Assembly: GCF_000744285.1 (NCBI RefSeq)
Contig: NZ_JQLQ01000002.1
Location: forward strand, 248,001 to 312,000
DNA: 64,000 nt
Source of the DNA: Carnobacterium pleistocenium FTR1
Lineage (GTDB): Bacteria > Bacillota > Bacilli > Lactobacillales > Carnobacteriaceae
Direction: 5' to 3'
Below, in pieces: positions 51,946-60,865 of the stretch. Under the pieces are notes generated by a model. It saw only the letters and a program-made list of their open reading frames with translations. It was not told where the DNA came from and did no database searches. Position numbers and translations under genes: made by a program. Each line of letters opens with the position of its first letter. Positions within the stretch are counted from its first letter, which is position 1.

Positions 51946-52945
51946 AATTTTGTTTTGCTGGATTTTTAGGTTCCGCGCGTTTTTCTTGCATAACCATGGA
52001 ATCGTTGTAACCTCAAACATATGTGAGGGTAAAAGCTGAAAACAAAGTAGTAGCGGTTATCCAAAAGGTATACCAGAAGTTCGTTGTGATTCCATTTGCA
52101 GGGTCAATAAAAAAAGGTAGTCCGATGATAGATCCAATAATGCTCCACATATTGACTTGGAATAAACCTGTTGAAAATCCTCCCACTGCACTAGTAGCCA
52201 TACTGGCACATAAAAAAGGTCTGCGGAAACGTAAATTAATTCCGTATATGGCTGGCTCAGTAATGCCACAAAAAGCAAGCGACATATGGGAAACTAAATG
52301 TTCCAATAGATAAGATGTTCAGGTCATTATTAGCAGCTTCAAGGACAGTGGGGTGAATAATGATTCCGCCGATTACGGCCGTTAACAGGGGATTCCCACC
52401 TAAACGTTTGGCAGCATTAAAACCGATAAGGATTGGCAGAAAATAAAAGACTGCATCAGCCATTGCGCTAACGATTAAATAAACATTTCCAGTAGCAGAA
52501 ACCAGATTTGAAGCAGTCAATACAGCCAGAAGACTCTTGATGATTCCTGAATCAGCAAGTAAATTGATGATAGGCATCACTGAACCAGTTATAATTTCGA
52601 TCAATTGATCACCGCTATGTTTGATTCTTTCAAAAGACGTGCTATCTTCAGATAAAGTGCCTGCAGTTTCCATAATGTTGGATTGGTCATCAGAAAGGTC
52701 CATCTGAGAAATAACCTCTTTATAGATATCCTCGACTGCTGCTCCGATGACTATTTGGTATTGACCACCAGCGTTTGCTACACTCAAAACCCCTGTTAAG
52801 TGAGTTAACTCATCTTCATTTGCTTGGGTGTCATCTTTTAAATAAAAACGAAGACGCGTTACACAATGGATAACGTTATTAATGTTTTTTTTTGCCACCC
52901 ACTAACTGAATAATAGTAGTCGCTAAATCATATTAATCCTCTTTT
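51946..52945 (-). pseudogene. Decayed beta-glucoside PTS transporter, EIIBC
   Basis: The right part encodes an EIIB domain with the phosphorylated Cys in HCVTRLRFYLKD and the start of EIIC (GSVMPIINLLADSGIIKSLL). A frame change near 52290 leads to the end of EIIC (SLAFCGITEPAIYGINLRF and on to about 52013), after which a frame continues to about 51946. The middle of EIIC is missing, the frame before the EIIB Cys is broken at a nine-A run (52885-52893, where eight restores VGG-K-K-N), and the start codon region is damaged. It cannot make a working transporter. Confidence 0.88.
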
Positions 52946-53149
52946 TTATTTTTCATGCATGATGGATGATTCTCCTTTTTAAGGTTATCATCCCATAATC
53001 AGGCTTTTTTTGTCATTTAAAGTGATTCTTCTATGCAATAAAATTTGTTGTTACGCATGTTGACGATTTTTTTTCAAACTATATAATCTTGACTATTTTG
53101 TTACTTAATCGTAGCAGACTGTAAAACCACCATTATATATTCACGAAAT
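52946..53149. other. Intergenic region next to the PTS pseudogene
   Basis: AT-rich spacer. No BglG/LicT-type antiterminator (RAT) sequence or terminator pair was recognised upstream of the decayed PTS gene. Confidence 0.3.
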
Positions 53150-53203
53150 AAAAAAGAATTCAAACTAAATAAAGTCAGAAAGCTTGATTTAGTCTGAGTT
53201 CTT
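53150..53203 (-). terminator. Terminator of the DUF308 gene
   Basis: On the minus strand AAGAACTCAGACTAAAT pairs imperfectly with ATTTAGTTTGAATTCTT, followed by six T. Confidence 0.75.
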
Positions 53204-53209
53204 ATGAGG

Positions 53210-53725
53210 TTATAAGTCGGGTATGATAAAGTACATAATGATATGGTTGATACCAGTAAAAATTAGCTGAAAGGAAACTGTCCAATAGAAAATAGCTACT
53301 GCTAATTGTGGATCGAGTAAGGATTGAAATCCAAACCAAATCACTAGAATATTTAACAATATAGCCACCCACTTCACACTATGATTTAATTTGAAAACAG
53401 CTACAGTATTTACAACGGCTAAAACAATCATCATAATAACAACAAAGTAAATCATTAAAGCTGCTCCTCTTGCAGGATTTCTTAAAAAGAAGACTATACC
53501 AAAGCCACTAAATAAAATTCCCTCTGCTATACGCAATAATTTGTATTTGAGTTCTTGCGTTAAAATTATCCCATCAATGATAATGATAATTCCTATAAGA
53601 GTAAGTGTAATTCCGATAATCATTAGAAATAAAGAGCCTTGGCGGATAGGATTTGACAGGAATAACAGTCCTAAAATCAACAAAAGAATTCCTTGAGCTA
53701 GAAATTTCAATCGTTCCTTTTTCAT
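53210..53725 (-). CDS. DUF308/HdeD-type membrane protein
   Basis: A 171-residue protein made almost entirely of six hydrophobic segments in three hairpins, with short polar turns; FGIVFFLRNP near the middle repeats the LGLLFLSNP element near the N-terminus, the internal repeat typical of HdeD/DUF308 proteins. In enteric bacteria HdeD is linked to acid resistance; no function is known in Lactobacillales. AGGAGGAG precedes the ATG. Monocistronic with its own terminator. Confidence 0.78.
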   Translation of the reverse strand: MKKERLKFLAQGILLLILGLLFLSNPIRQGSLFLMIIGITLTLIGIIIIIDGIILTQELKYKLLRIAEGILFSGFGIVFFLRNPARGAALMIYFVVIMMIVLAVVNTVAVFKLNHSVKWVAILLNILVIWFGFQSLLDPQLAVAIFYWTVSFQLIFTGINHIIMYFIIPDL

Positions 53726-54008
53726 GTTTACTCCTCCTATTTCTTGATACGGCGAGTTTATAATTGTAACTTGAAAAAGTCAATTAATTTGATTGGAATC
53801 CACAGCATAAATAGTGAGGTAGAATAATGGTGAAAAAAGGTGACATCTATCATAATGTAAAGTATAAAAAAACTTCATTTATATTCTGAATTCAAAATTT
53901 GCACAACACGCAGTAACCACCTACCCAAATGATCATAAGTAAATGGTTAAATCAAATTTTATTAAAGATTCTGCTAGTAAGTTATACAAAGATCAGGAGG
54001 AAAAAATA

Positions 54009-55127
54009 ATGAATGAACGAGTTGTTGAAACTTTTATTGAGTTAGTTGAAATCGATTCTGAAGCTAAAGATGAAGGTAAGTTTCAAGCATTTCTTAAAGC
54101 AAAATTTGAAAGTCTCGGACTAGATGTCTTTGAAGATGATACTCTCAAGCAAACCGGGTTAGGAGCTAACAACTTGCTATGTACCTTGAAAGGTGAAAAA
54201 GATGTAGCACCACTGTTTTTTTCGGCACATGTAGATACAGTTGCTCCCGGTAAAGGAATCAACCCTCAAATTAGGGAAGGAATCATTTATTCCGATGGGA
54301 CAACCATTTTGGCAGCAGATGATAAAGCAGGTATAGCAATTATGTTGGAGTTGATTGAAGTAATCAGAGAAGAAGCCATTCCTCATGGAACGATTGAATT
54401 TATTCTAACTCCCGGCGAGGAAATCGGACTAGTAGGAGCTAATGCCTTCGATATGGCAAAGTTGACAGCAAATCAGGGTTTTGTTTTAGATAATGGAGGT
54501 CCGGTAGGTAGTATCACAATGGACAGCCCAACTTTAATGGGGTTAACTGTTGAAGTCAAAGGGGTTACAGCACATGCTGGATTAGAACCGGAAAAAGGGA
54601 TTTCAGCGATTGAAATTGCTGCAAAGGCCATAGCAAGCATGAAATTAGGACGTTTGGATTCTGAGACAACTGCAAATATTGGGACAATTCATGGTGGAGT
54701 CGCAAGTAATATTGTAGCGGATAAGGTAAACATTGTCGCAGAAGCGCGTTCAATCTCTAAACTAAAATGCCAAGAGCAGATTAACCATATGATCGGCCAA
54801 TTCGAAATTGCTAGTATTGATTTAGGTGGTGAGTTCAACTTTTCAACCGACACAAAGTCTGTTGGATATCATTTTGAGAAAGAAGATCACTTAGTTAAAC
54901 AAGCTGCATACGCTATTTCTAAAGTGGGACGTTCTGCTGTTTACGATAGCAGCGGGGGTGGTAGTGATGCCAATGTTTTTAATGCTAATGGTAAAAAAGC
55001 GTTGAATTTATCAATCGGATATGGAAAGATCCATACAACTCATGAATACTTGCCAATCAACGAATTAAGGAAAGCAGTTGAATTATCATGTGAATTAGTA
55101 AAACAAGCTTATAAGCCTACTCTTTAA
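54009..55127 (+). CDS. M20 family peptidase, PepT-like
   Basis: A 372-residue cytosolic zinc peptidase of the tripeptidase T/YqjE group. Metal ligands appear in order: LFFSAHVDTVAPG (His and catalytic Asp), AADDKAGIAIMLEL (bridging Asp), ILTPGEEIGLVGA (Glu-Glu) and the C-terminal IHTTHEYLP (His). The dimerisation domain includes KGVTAHAGLEPEKGISAIE. A frame runs back to 53943, but AGGAGG with a seven- to eight-base gap supports the ATG at 54009. It precedes a YitT protein and a membrane transporter-like protein in one apparent operon. Confidence 0.9.
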   Translation: MNERVVETFIELVEIDSEAKDEGKFQAFLKAKFESLGLDVFEDDTLKQTGLGANNLLCTLKGEKDVAPLFFSAHVDTVAPGKGINPQIREGIIYSDGTTILAADDKAGIAIMLELIEVIREEAIPHGTIEFILTPGEEIGLVGANAFDMAKLTANQGFVLDNGGPVGSITMDSPTLMGLTVEVKGVTAHAGLEPEKGISAIEIAAKAIASMKLGRLDSETTANIGTIHGGVASNIVADKVNIVAEARSISKLKCQEQINHMIGQFEIASIDLGGEFNFSTDTKSVGYHFEKEDHLVKQAAYAISKVGRSAVYDSSGGGSDANVFNANGKKALNLSIGYGKIHTTHEYLPINELRKAVELSCELVKQAYKPTL

Positions 55128-55145
55128 AGAAAAGAGGCTAAAATA

Positions 55146-55985
55146 GTGAATAAGTTGATAAAACAGACACCTGTTGTTGCAGTGGCTATTGCCTTAATCG
55201 GGATCAGTATTAATATGTTTTTAGCACCTCATCATATTGCAGCAGGAGGGGTAAGTGGGCTTGGAATTTTAGCTGAACAAGTTTTTGGAATCGATCGAGC
55301 GATCATTGTATCAGTTCTAAATGGTTTTATGTTGATTATTACTTTTTTCTTTTTAGGGAATCCCTACTTTATCCGGACGATAATTGGCAGCATCTTTTTA
55401 CCAATCTCTCTGGCGGTAGTACCTGAGATAATGGTCACTTCTGATCGATTGTTATCAGTGATTTTCGGAAGTGCAATTTTTGCTATAGGTGTAGCTATAT
55501 TATATGGAATTGGAGCCTCGAGTGGTGGCACGACAATTCCGCCGTTGATTTTTCAAAAGTATTTTGGCTTAAATACCTCAATTGGATTGTTAGCAACTGA
55601 TGCAGTTATTGTTATTCTCAATTTATTTGTTTTTGGTGTCGAAGAGTTTTTATTAGCGATTTTTTCTTTAGTTATCACTTCAATCGTGATGACGTATATC
55701 GAAACCGGTCTTAAACGAAAAACAGCCGTTTTGATTATGAGCGAACAGTCTATCGATGTCGTTAAAGAAAAATTACTAAAAGATATTAGTCGTGGGATTA
55801 CAGTGTTTTCTGTTTCAGGTGGGTATACAGGAAGAAAGAAGGATATGTTAATGATCATTTTAAGCAATCAGGAGTACTCAACAGTCAAAAAATTGATTAA
55901 TGAAATTGACAAAAATGCATTTGTCATTGCGTACAATGTTTCAGAAGTTCACGGATTAGGTTTTACTTATTTGCCAATGGGTTAA
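55146..55985 (+). CDS. YitT family membrane protein (DUF2179 C-terminal domain)
   Basis: A 279-residue protein with five hydrophobic segments in the first 175 residues (FLAPHHIAAGGVSGLGILAE near residue 25 is the family signature) and a cytosolic DUF2179 domain at the C-terminus (SRGITVFSVSGGYTGRKKDML). The start is GTG at 55146, 18 bases after the peptidase gene, with GAGGCT upstream. YitT-family proteins are proposed membrane transporters or regulators without an established substrate. Confidence 0.85.
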   Translation: MNKLIKQTPVVAVAIALIGISINMFLAPHHIAAGGVSGLGILAEQVFGIDRAIIVSVLNGFMLIITFFFLGNPYFIRTIIGSIFLPISLAVVPEIMVTSDRLLSVIFGSAIFAIGVAILYGIGASSGGTTIPPLIFQKYFGLNTSIGLLATDAVIVILNLFVFGVEEFLLAIFSLVITSIVMTYIETGLKRKTAVLIMSEQSIDVVKEKLLKDISRGITVFSVSGGYTGRKKDMLMIILSNQEYSTVKKLINEIDKNAFVIAYNVSEVHGLGFTYLPMG

Positions 55986-56011
55986 AAAAGTAAAAAATAG
56001 GAGTGATAAAA

Positions 56012-57175
56012 ATGAATGCAGTTTTAGCTTTTACAGTTATTATGTTGGTATGGACAATTAGTGACTTTGTCTCTAAAAAGACAAAATCATTGATTTCATC
56101 CTTACTAGTAGCTTCCTTAATTTTCTTGATTGGGTTTAAGACAAGTATATTGCCTGAGGATCTTTTGCAAAGTTCATCATTACTAAGTTTAGGAACGACC
56201 ATTGTTGGATTTATTATTGTTCATATTGGTACAATGATTAGTATTGACGAGCTGAAACAACAATGGAAGACGGTACTAGTAGGAATTTCTGCGATTCTAG
56301 GAATAACGGTATCTTTATTATTGATCGGTCCATTATTTGAAAGTCGTAACTACGCAATTGCAGCAATAGGAGGCGTAAGTGGCGGAACAATTTCTATCAT
56401 TATTGTTCAAGAAGCAGCCTTGGCAGCCGGTTTGTTGTCGGCAGCCGTTTTACCAGTCTTAATTTCCGCCTTACAAGGGTTAATTGGATTTCCTTTCACA
56501 TCACTGATTTTGAGAAAAGAAGCACGTCGATTGCAAGGAGAGTATCGTGCAGGCAACTTGAAAATGGTAAAGAAAGAAGAAGGTCACGATGAAGGAAAGG
56601 GTAAATTGCCTGAGATGTTTCAAACAACAGCAGGGACGTTATTTATTGTAGGGATAATTGTTTTAGTGTCAACCTATATTGATAACCTAACCAATGGAGT
56701 TTTAAATACTTTCATTGTAGCTTTGCTATTAGGAGTACTATTAAGGGCAACTGGTATTTTGAAACAAAATATTTTAAGTGGGATCGATGCATACGGTTTA
56801 ATGATGCTGGCCCTTTTGATAATTATATTTGGTCCTTTAGCAACGATTGAACCACAAGCCTTATTCGAATTAATTGTACCCATTAGCCTTTCATTTTTAG
56901 TAGGAGTGAGTGGAAGTATCTTATTTTCAGTGATTACGGGTAAATTATTAGGGTATAGCTTACCGATGTCTATTGCAGTTGGTTTGACGCCTTTGTATGG
57001 TTTTCCGGGAACAATGATATTAAGTCAAGAAGCTGCCAAGAGCGTAGGTGAAACGGAAGAAGAAGTTCAAGTCATAGAAGAGCAAATTTTGCCAAAAATG
57101 ATTATTGCCGGATTTTCGACGGTAACGATCACTTCAGTATTAGTCACGAGTATCGTTGCAGGCTTTATTGGCTAA
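56012..57175 (+). CDS. Polytopic membrane protein, transporter-like, family not recognised
   Basis: A 387-residue protein with about ten to eleven hydrophobic segments. Features are IAAIGGVSGGTISIIIVQEAALAAG near residue 115 and the related VGLTPLYGFPGTMILSQEA near the C-terminus, which suggest two inverted structural halves as in ion-coupled transporters. A charged cytoplasmic loop (KMVKKEEGHDEGKGK) separates them. AGGAG nine bases upstream supports the ATG at 56012 over the GTG at 56003. It follows the PepT-like and YitT genes, so a role in uptake or efflux of peptides or amino acids is possible but unproven. Confidence 0.65.
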   Translation: MNAVLAFTVIMLVWTISDFVSKKTKSLISSLLVASLIFLIGFKTSILPEDLLQSSSLLSLGTTIVGFIIVHIGTMISIDELKQQWKTVLVGISAILGITVSLLLIGPLFESRNYAIAAIGGVSGGTISIIIVQEAALAAGLLSAAVLPVLISALQGLIGFPFTSLILRKEARRLQGEYRAGNLKMVKKEEGHDEGKGKLPEMFQTTAGTLFIVGIIVLVSTYIDNLTNGVLNTFIVALLLGVLLRATGILKQNILSGIDAYGLMMLALLIIIFGPLATIEPQALFELIVPISLSFLVGVSGSILFSVITGKLLGYSLPMSIAVGLTPLYGFPGTMILSQEAAKSVGETEEEVQVIEEQILPKMIIAGFSTVTITSVLVTSIVAGFIG

Positions 57176-57183
57176 CAATAAAA

Positions 57184-57222
57184 AGTAAGCTCAGCTGTTA
57201 TTATCTAATAATAGGTGAGTTT
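57184..57222 (+). terminator. Probable terminator of the PepT-YitT-membrane protein operon
   Basis: AAGCTCA(GCTG)TTATTAT pairs with TAATAATAGGTGAGTTT, followed by an imperfect T run. Confidence 0.6.
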
Positions 57223-57448
57223 ATTTTAGGGGCTTTCATTAAGCCTATTAAAAAAATTGGTAATAAGATAAAACTGTACAAAAAGTAATTCTATATCTGC
57301 TGTAATTCATTAATATTTGAATAAAAGAATATACTCCTTTATTTTTTGATTAAGAGTTTTTTTTAATAGGGAGGTCAGGATACATCTATTGTTAAAGGCT
57401 GAGAAAAAGGAAACTATAATCGTCCAAAATATCAAATTTTAAAGCAAA

Positions 57449-57493
57449 AAGGGTACAACTACTTTTTCTAAATGAGAAAGTAGTTGTACCCTT
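57449..57493. terminator. Terminator of the HEAT-repeat gene
   Basis: AAGGGTACAACTACTTT and AAAGTAGTTGTACCCTT form a perfect 17-bp stem; the minus strand continues with T-rich sequence. Confidence 0.88.
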
Positions 57494-57510
57494 AGTTTTA
57501 CGTACAAAAT

Positions 57511-57957
57511 TCAGCTTAAATTTGCGTAAGATGCACTGATCCATAAATCGAATTTTTCTTGTTCTTCGTATTGCATCACATCATACATTTCAGGACTCAC
57601 AATTTGGAATTGTTTCTTGAAAACAGCTAAATCTAATTCTTCCATTTGAGTGTCTCTTTTAACACGTTTGAAAACTTTAGCAAAGTCTTTACTGCTGTAC
57701 CCGATATCTTTTCTTTTAGCCACTAGCGGCAAACCTTTTTTAGTGACGCCCATTGCTTGAGCAGCATTGAAAGCAGCTTCTTTAACAGCAAAAACACGGT
57801 CACTTGATGCAAGTTTCGTTAAAATGTATCTTGATTTTTGACAATCGTAGTTTGCTAATTCATTAACGGCTGCTAATCTTGTTTCCCAATTGTCTTTTGT
57901 ATTTGCTTTGATTTTTAATTCTTCTATATTAGCTGGTTCTGCTTGAATAATTCCCAT
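57511..57957 (-). CDS. HEAT repeat domain-containing protein
   Basis: A 148-residue soluble protein, mostly helical. Residues of about 15-75 form HEAT-like repeats (WETRLAAVNELANYDCQKSR, then VFAVKEAAFNAAQAMG). The C-terminal half carries basic segments (FKRVKRDTQME) and no known catalytic motif. HEAT repeats mediate protein binding, so an adaptor role is likely; no partner is evident from the neighbours. It is monocistronic with a strong terminator. Confidence 0.7.
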   Translation of the reverse strand: MGIIQAEPANIEELKIKANTKDNWETRLAAVNELANYDCQKSRYILTKLASSDRVFAVKEAAFNAAQAMGVTKKGLPLVAKRKDIGYSSKDFAKVFKRVKRDTQMEELDLAVFKKQFQIVSPEMYDVMQYEEQEKFDLWISASYANLS

Positions 57958-58438
57958 AATTTTGTTGCCTCTTCCTGTTTAGTGTCTTTAAGTTCATATT
58001 ATAACGTTTGATTGGCTTTTACAAGGTTATTTTGATTAAATGAATGTTTTCCGCTGCTTGATATATTTATTTTTCACCACAGAAAATGACTTCAACTATC
58101 TTGATTGACCTAAAGGGAAAAAACCAAATAACTTAAGGAAAGATACTTTTATTGAAGTGAATCAAACAAAATTCTATACGACAATAGAAAGTATGAAGGA
58201 GGAATATAATCTCTTAAAAATATTTATAAAAAGACTGTCAAACCTCCATAACGATGGTGTGGACAGGAGTGTCTTCCATCTAGATTACTTAGATTTTTAC
58301 ATTTAGAATCATTCCTTTTTATTGGTTTCAAAAGTATTAGAGGTTAAAATGTTGATTTATCCATTATTAAAAAAGGTAATCCAAAAAGAGGCTATTGAAT
58401 TAATAACATATAAAGAATTGTAAGAGATATCTCGTAAT
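57958..58438. other. Intergenic region without a supported gene
   Basis: The region between the HEAT-repeat gene and the hairpin at 58439 shows no ORF with coding character. CTGTC / GACAG arms near 58228-58265 may form a hairpin in an RNA. Nothing else was recognised. Confidence 0.3.
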
Positions 58439-58482
58439 AAAAAAGTACAATATCTATTTATTTAGATACTGAACTTTTTTTT
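58439..58482 (+). terminator. Hairpin with T run of unclear owner
   Basis: AAAAGTACAATATCTA pairs imperfectly with TAGATACTGAACTTTT and continues into T. No gene lies directly upstream on the plus strand. Confidence 0.4.
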
Positions 58483-58590
58483 ATTTTTCTATAAATCGAT
58501 TGAATTAGTAACACAAATCTTAAAGTATTTTGCACTATTATAGTTTTTTTATCATCAGTGTAATAGACAGGATTTGAAGTAAAAAACTCA

Positions 58591-58705
58591 CTATTTTTTA
58601 GGCAATCCAGTATTTGTTGGTGCAGGAATCAATTTACGAATATCGAATCCATCGTCAGTAGCTAAAAGAATGACTTCTTAAGCAAGAGCTTCTGAGAATA
58701 GAACC
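58591..58705 (-). pseudogene. C-terminal coding remnant of unknown gene
   Basis: A minus-strand frame reads TEVLFSEALA, stop, EVILLATDDGFDIRKLIP and APTNTGLPKK, stop. It looks like the last 38 residues of an enzyme with one nonsense mutation. It lies directly after the LysR gene stop. The parent family was not recognised. Confidence 0.4.
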
Positions 58706-59587
58706 TCAGTGGTAATACATATTTTGAAGATAGTGCCAAAAGATATTAGAAGCTTTAGAATTAGCCCCCTTTTTGCGAATAAACGACAATTGACTTAAGA
58801 GGTTTGGCTTGATTGGAATGGCAACCGTTTTTGAGTTTAAATGATGCTGAACCGCTTTTTTCATTAAAATAGAAATACCTAGATCGCTTGATACCATATT
58901 CATGATTAAATCAACCCTAGTGCCTTCGTGTGTGATATCCGGTTCAAATCCGGCTTCATGACACAAATTAATAACTGGATGCAAAAGATTGGTATCTTTG
59001 CCCAATAGTAGAAAATGATCAAGTTGTAATTCAGCTAAATAAATTTCTTTTTTAGCAGCTAAAGGATGATTTGAAGGCAAAATGGCTACAAGTTGGTCAT
59101 TTTCAGTCACGATTTGCTCTAAGTTTTTTTCAAGAGTATCAAAGATTCGAGTAAAGATTAAATCGCTTTTTTCTTCTATTAGATAAGAAACTAACTCATT
59201 GCTTTCGAATTCTTGTAAATGAACTGTAATTTCTGGATGTAATTTTAAAAAGTTCATAATCGAACTAAAGCCTTGATAATTTGACATAGTAGGATGTGTA
59301 TAAATGGTCAGAGAAAGATTTTTGGCTGTTTGGTAACTGTTTAGGTTGTCTTTAAGCGTGTGATAAGAGATGACTATTTCTTTTGCATAAGGAAGTGCTA
59401 ATATACCAGCTTCTGTCAAAGTTATTTTTCTATGAGAACGTCTGAATAATTGTACGGCTAAGTCTTTTTCTAAAGCTTTAATTTTTTTAGAAATATTTCC
59501 TTGAGTAGTAAATTGATGTTCAGCTGTCTCTGTGTAATTTAGTGTTTCTGATAGATCGATAAAAATCTCTAATTTATGAATATCCAC
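58706..59587 (-). CDS. LysR family transcriptional regulator
   Basis: A 293-residue regulator. The helix-turn-helix spans about residues 3-62 (LNYTETAEHQFTTQGNISKK), followed by the linker helix and effector domain from about residue 90. It is divergent from the DUF554 gene (195-base spacer) and may control it. Its old downstream partner may be the broken remnant immediately after it. The effector is unknown. Confidence 0.88.
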   Translation of the reverse strand: MDIHKLEIFIDLSETLNYTETAEHQFTTQGNISKKIKALEKDLAVQLFRRSHRKITLTEAGILALPYAKEIVISYHTLKDNLNSYQTAKNLSLTIYTHPTMSNYQGFSSIMNFLKLHPEITVHLQEFESNELVSYLIEEKSDLIFTRIFDTLEKNLEQIVTENDQLVAILPSNHPLAAKKEIYLAELQLDHFLLLGKDTNLLHPVINLCHEAGFEPDITHEGTRVDLIMNMVSSDLGISILMKKAVQHHLNSKTVAIPIKPNLLSQLSFIRKKGANSKASNIFWHYLQNMYYH

Positions 59588-59781
59588 TAGCTATTCTCCT
59601 ACCTATTCCATTTAAGAATAGTATAACACGGAATTTGAATGGTTGTTCGTAACAGTGATTGTTAAAATAATAATGCACTTATTTTTTTATGATGATTAAA
59701 ATCAAATCAACTTCAGGTATAAAGTTGATTTGATTTTAATATGAGAAATAATTTTTTAATGAGTAGAAAGGGGATTTTTGT

Positions 59782-60510
59782 ATGCCAACAGGTATTATCA
59801 TCAATACAAGTTCAATTTTATTAGGAGGTTTATTAGGAGGATTAATAGGAAACAAACTGTCAGAAGGATTTAAAACTGACATTACATTAATTTTTGGGGT
59901 ATGTTCTATGGGAATGGGAATCTATTCCATTGGACCTATGAAATATATGCCTGCCGTGATTTTTGCATTAGTAATTGGAACTGGAATTGGTTTAATTATT
60001 CACTTAGGAGAATATATTAATAAAGGTGCAAAGTTGATGCAGCAACCAATTTCAAAGTTATTCCCAAATGAAAATCTAAAAATATCGGATGAGGAATTTA
60101 TTAATAGTTTAGTCACTATTATTGTTCTTTTTTGTGCCAGCGGAACAGGGATTTATGGTAGTCTGGATGCAGGAATGACTGGAGACAATACTGTTTTAAT
60201 TTCTAAGTCCATTCTAGATTTTTTTACTGCAGTAATTTTTGCTTGTAATTTAGGTTATGTAGTCTCTATTATTGCCATCCCGCAGTTTATTTTCTTTTAT
60301 ATTTTATTCTTATTAGCAAAATTTATTTATCCTTTGACCACCCCTGATATGATTCTTGATTTCAAGGCATGCGGAGGCTTCTTAATGTTAGCAACTGGAT
60401 TTCGGATGATTAAAGTAAAAATGTTTCCAACTGCCGACATGATTCCAGCAATGATTATCATCATGCCACTGAGCTGGATATGGATCAATTGGATTTTGCC
60501 TATTTTGTAG
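59782..60510 (+). CDS. DUF554 family membrane protein
   Basis: A 242-residue protein with about seven hydrophobic segments. PTGIIINTSSILLGGLLGGLIG at the N-terminus and FKACGGFLMLATGFRMI near the C-terminus are the DUF554 (YqgA/YdfK) signatures. The function is unknown; some members are proposed transporters. GAAAGGGG precedes the ATG. The divergent LysR gene is the likely regulator. Confidence 0.85.
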   Translation: MPTGIIINTSSILLGGLLGGLIGNKLSEGFKTDITLIFGVCSMGMGIYSIGPMKYMPAVIFALVIGTGIGLIIHLGEYINKGAKLMQQPISKLFPNENLKISDEEFINSLVTIIVLFCASGTGIYGSLDAGMTGDNTVLISKSILDFFTAVIFACNLGYVVSIIAIPQFIFFYILFLLAKFIYPLTTPDMILDFKACGGFLMLATGFRMIKVKMFPTADMIPAMIIIMPLSWIWINWILPIL

Positions 60511-60590
60511 GAGTGTGTTCCAAAACAAATAGCTGCAAAAAAGTACTTTTAAATTAGCCTGAGCGTTTCTTAAATAGAAAATAAATTTAG

Positions 60591-60619
60591 TTGACAAATA
60601 CAGTTTATCTTGCTATATT
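60591..60619 (+). promoter_or_regulatory. Strong promoter of the MutS2-like leader transcript
   Basis: Consensus TTGACA (60591-60596), a 17-base spacer and TATATT (60614-60619). Transcription would start near 60626, about 240 bases before the MutS2-like ATG. Confidence 0.85.
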
Positions 60620-60662
60620 CTCAGTGAGAATAAATAAAACCTAGATGAATGGGGATTTTTTT

Positions 60663-60683
60663 GTGAGTGTAGCAGGTATCTAA
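60663..60683 (+). CDS. Six-codon upstream ORF in the MutS2-like leader
   Basis: GTG AGT GTA GCA GGT ATC TAA (60663-60683) follows GGGGA (60651-60655) with a seven-base gap and would encode MSVAGI. Codons 4-6 form the 5' arm of a long hairpin. Very short leader ORFs with stem-overlapping codons are typical of antibiotic-responsive attenuators. The peptide itself has no recognised stalling motif. Confidence 0.5.
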   Translation: MSVAGI

Positions 60684-60745
60684 TCAATAAGTTGAATAGC
60701 CAGTAAACTGAAAGTTTATTTGGCATGCTTATAAGTGATACCTGT
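60672..60745 (+). ncRNA. Long leader hairpin upstream of the MutS2-like gene
   Basis: GCAGGTATC (60672-60680) pairs with GATACCTGT (60737-60745); inner arms ATAAG/CTTAT, GCCA/TGGC and TAAAC/GTTTA extend it into one long interrupted stem capped by TGAAA. A ribosome on the upstream ORF would open its base. With the following terminator it forms a leader RNA of about 170 nt, either an attenuator or a stand-alone small RNA. Confidence 0.6.
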
Positions 60746-60770
60746 CGATAAATAGAATTTTATATTCTAA

Positions 60771-60801
60771 AGACGATAGTATGACGACTATCGTCTTTTT
60801 T
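60771..60801 (+). terminator. Leader terminator upstream of the MutS2-like gene
   Basis: AGACGATAGT and ACTATCGTCT form a perfect 10-bp stem around ATGACG, followed by seven T, 65 bases before the MutS2-like ATG and on the same strand. A terminator inside a leader implies conditional read-through. Confidence 0.85.
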
Positions 60802-60865
60802 TGTACTCTCTAGGTTTAATTATTTATTTTAGGACGGGTATCTCTTCAACGAAAGGGAGAGAGCT

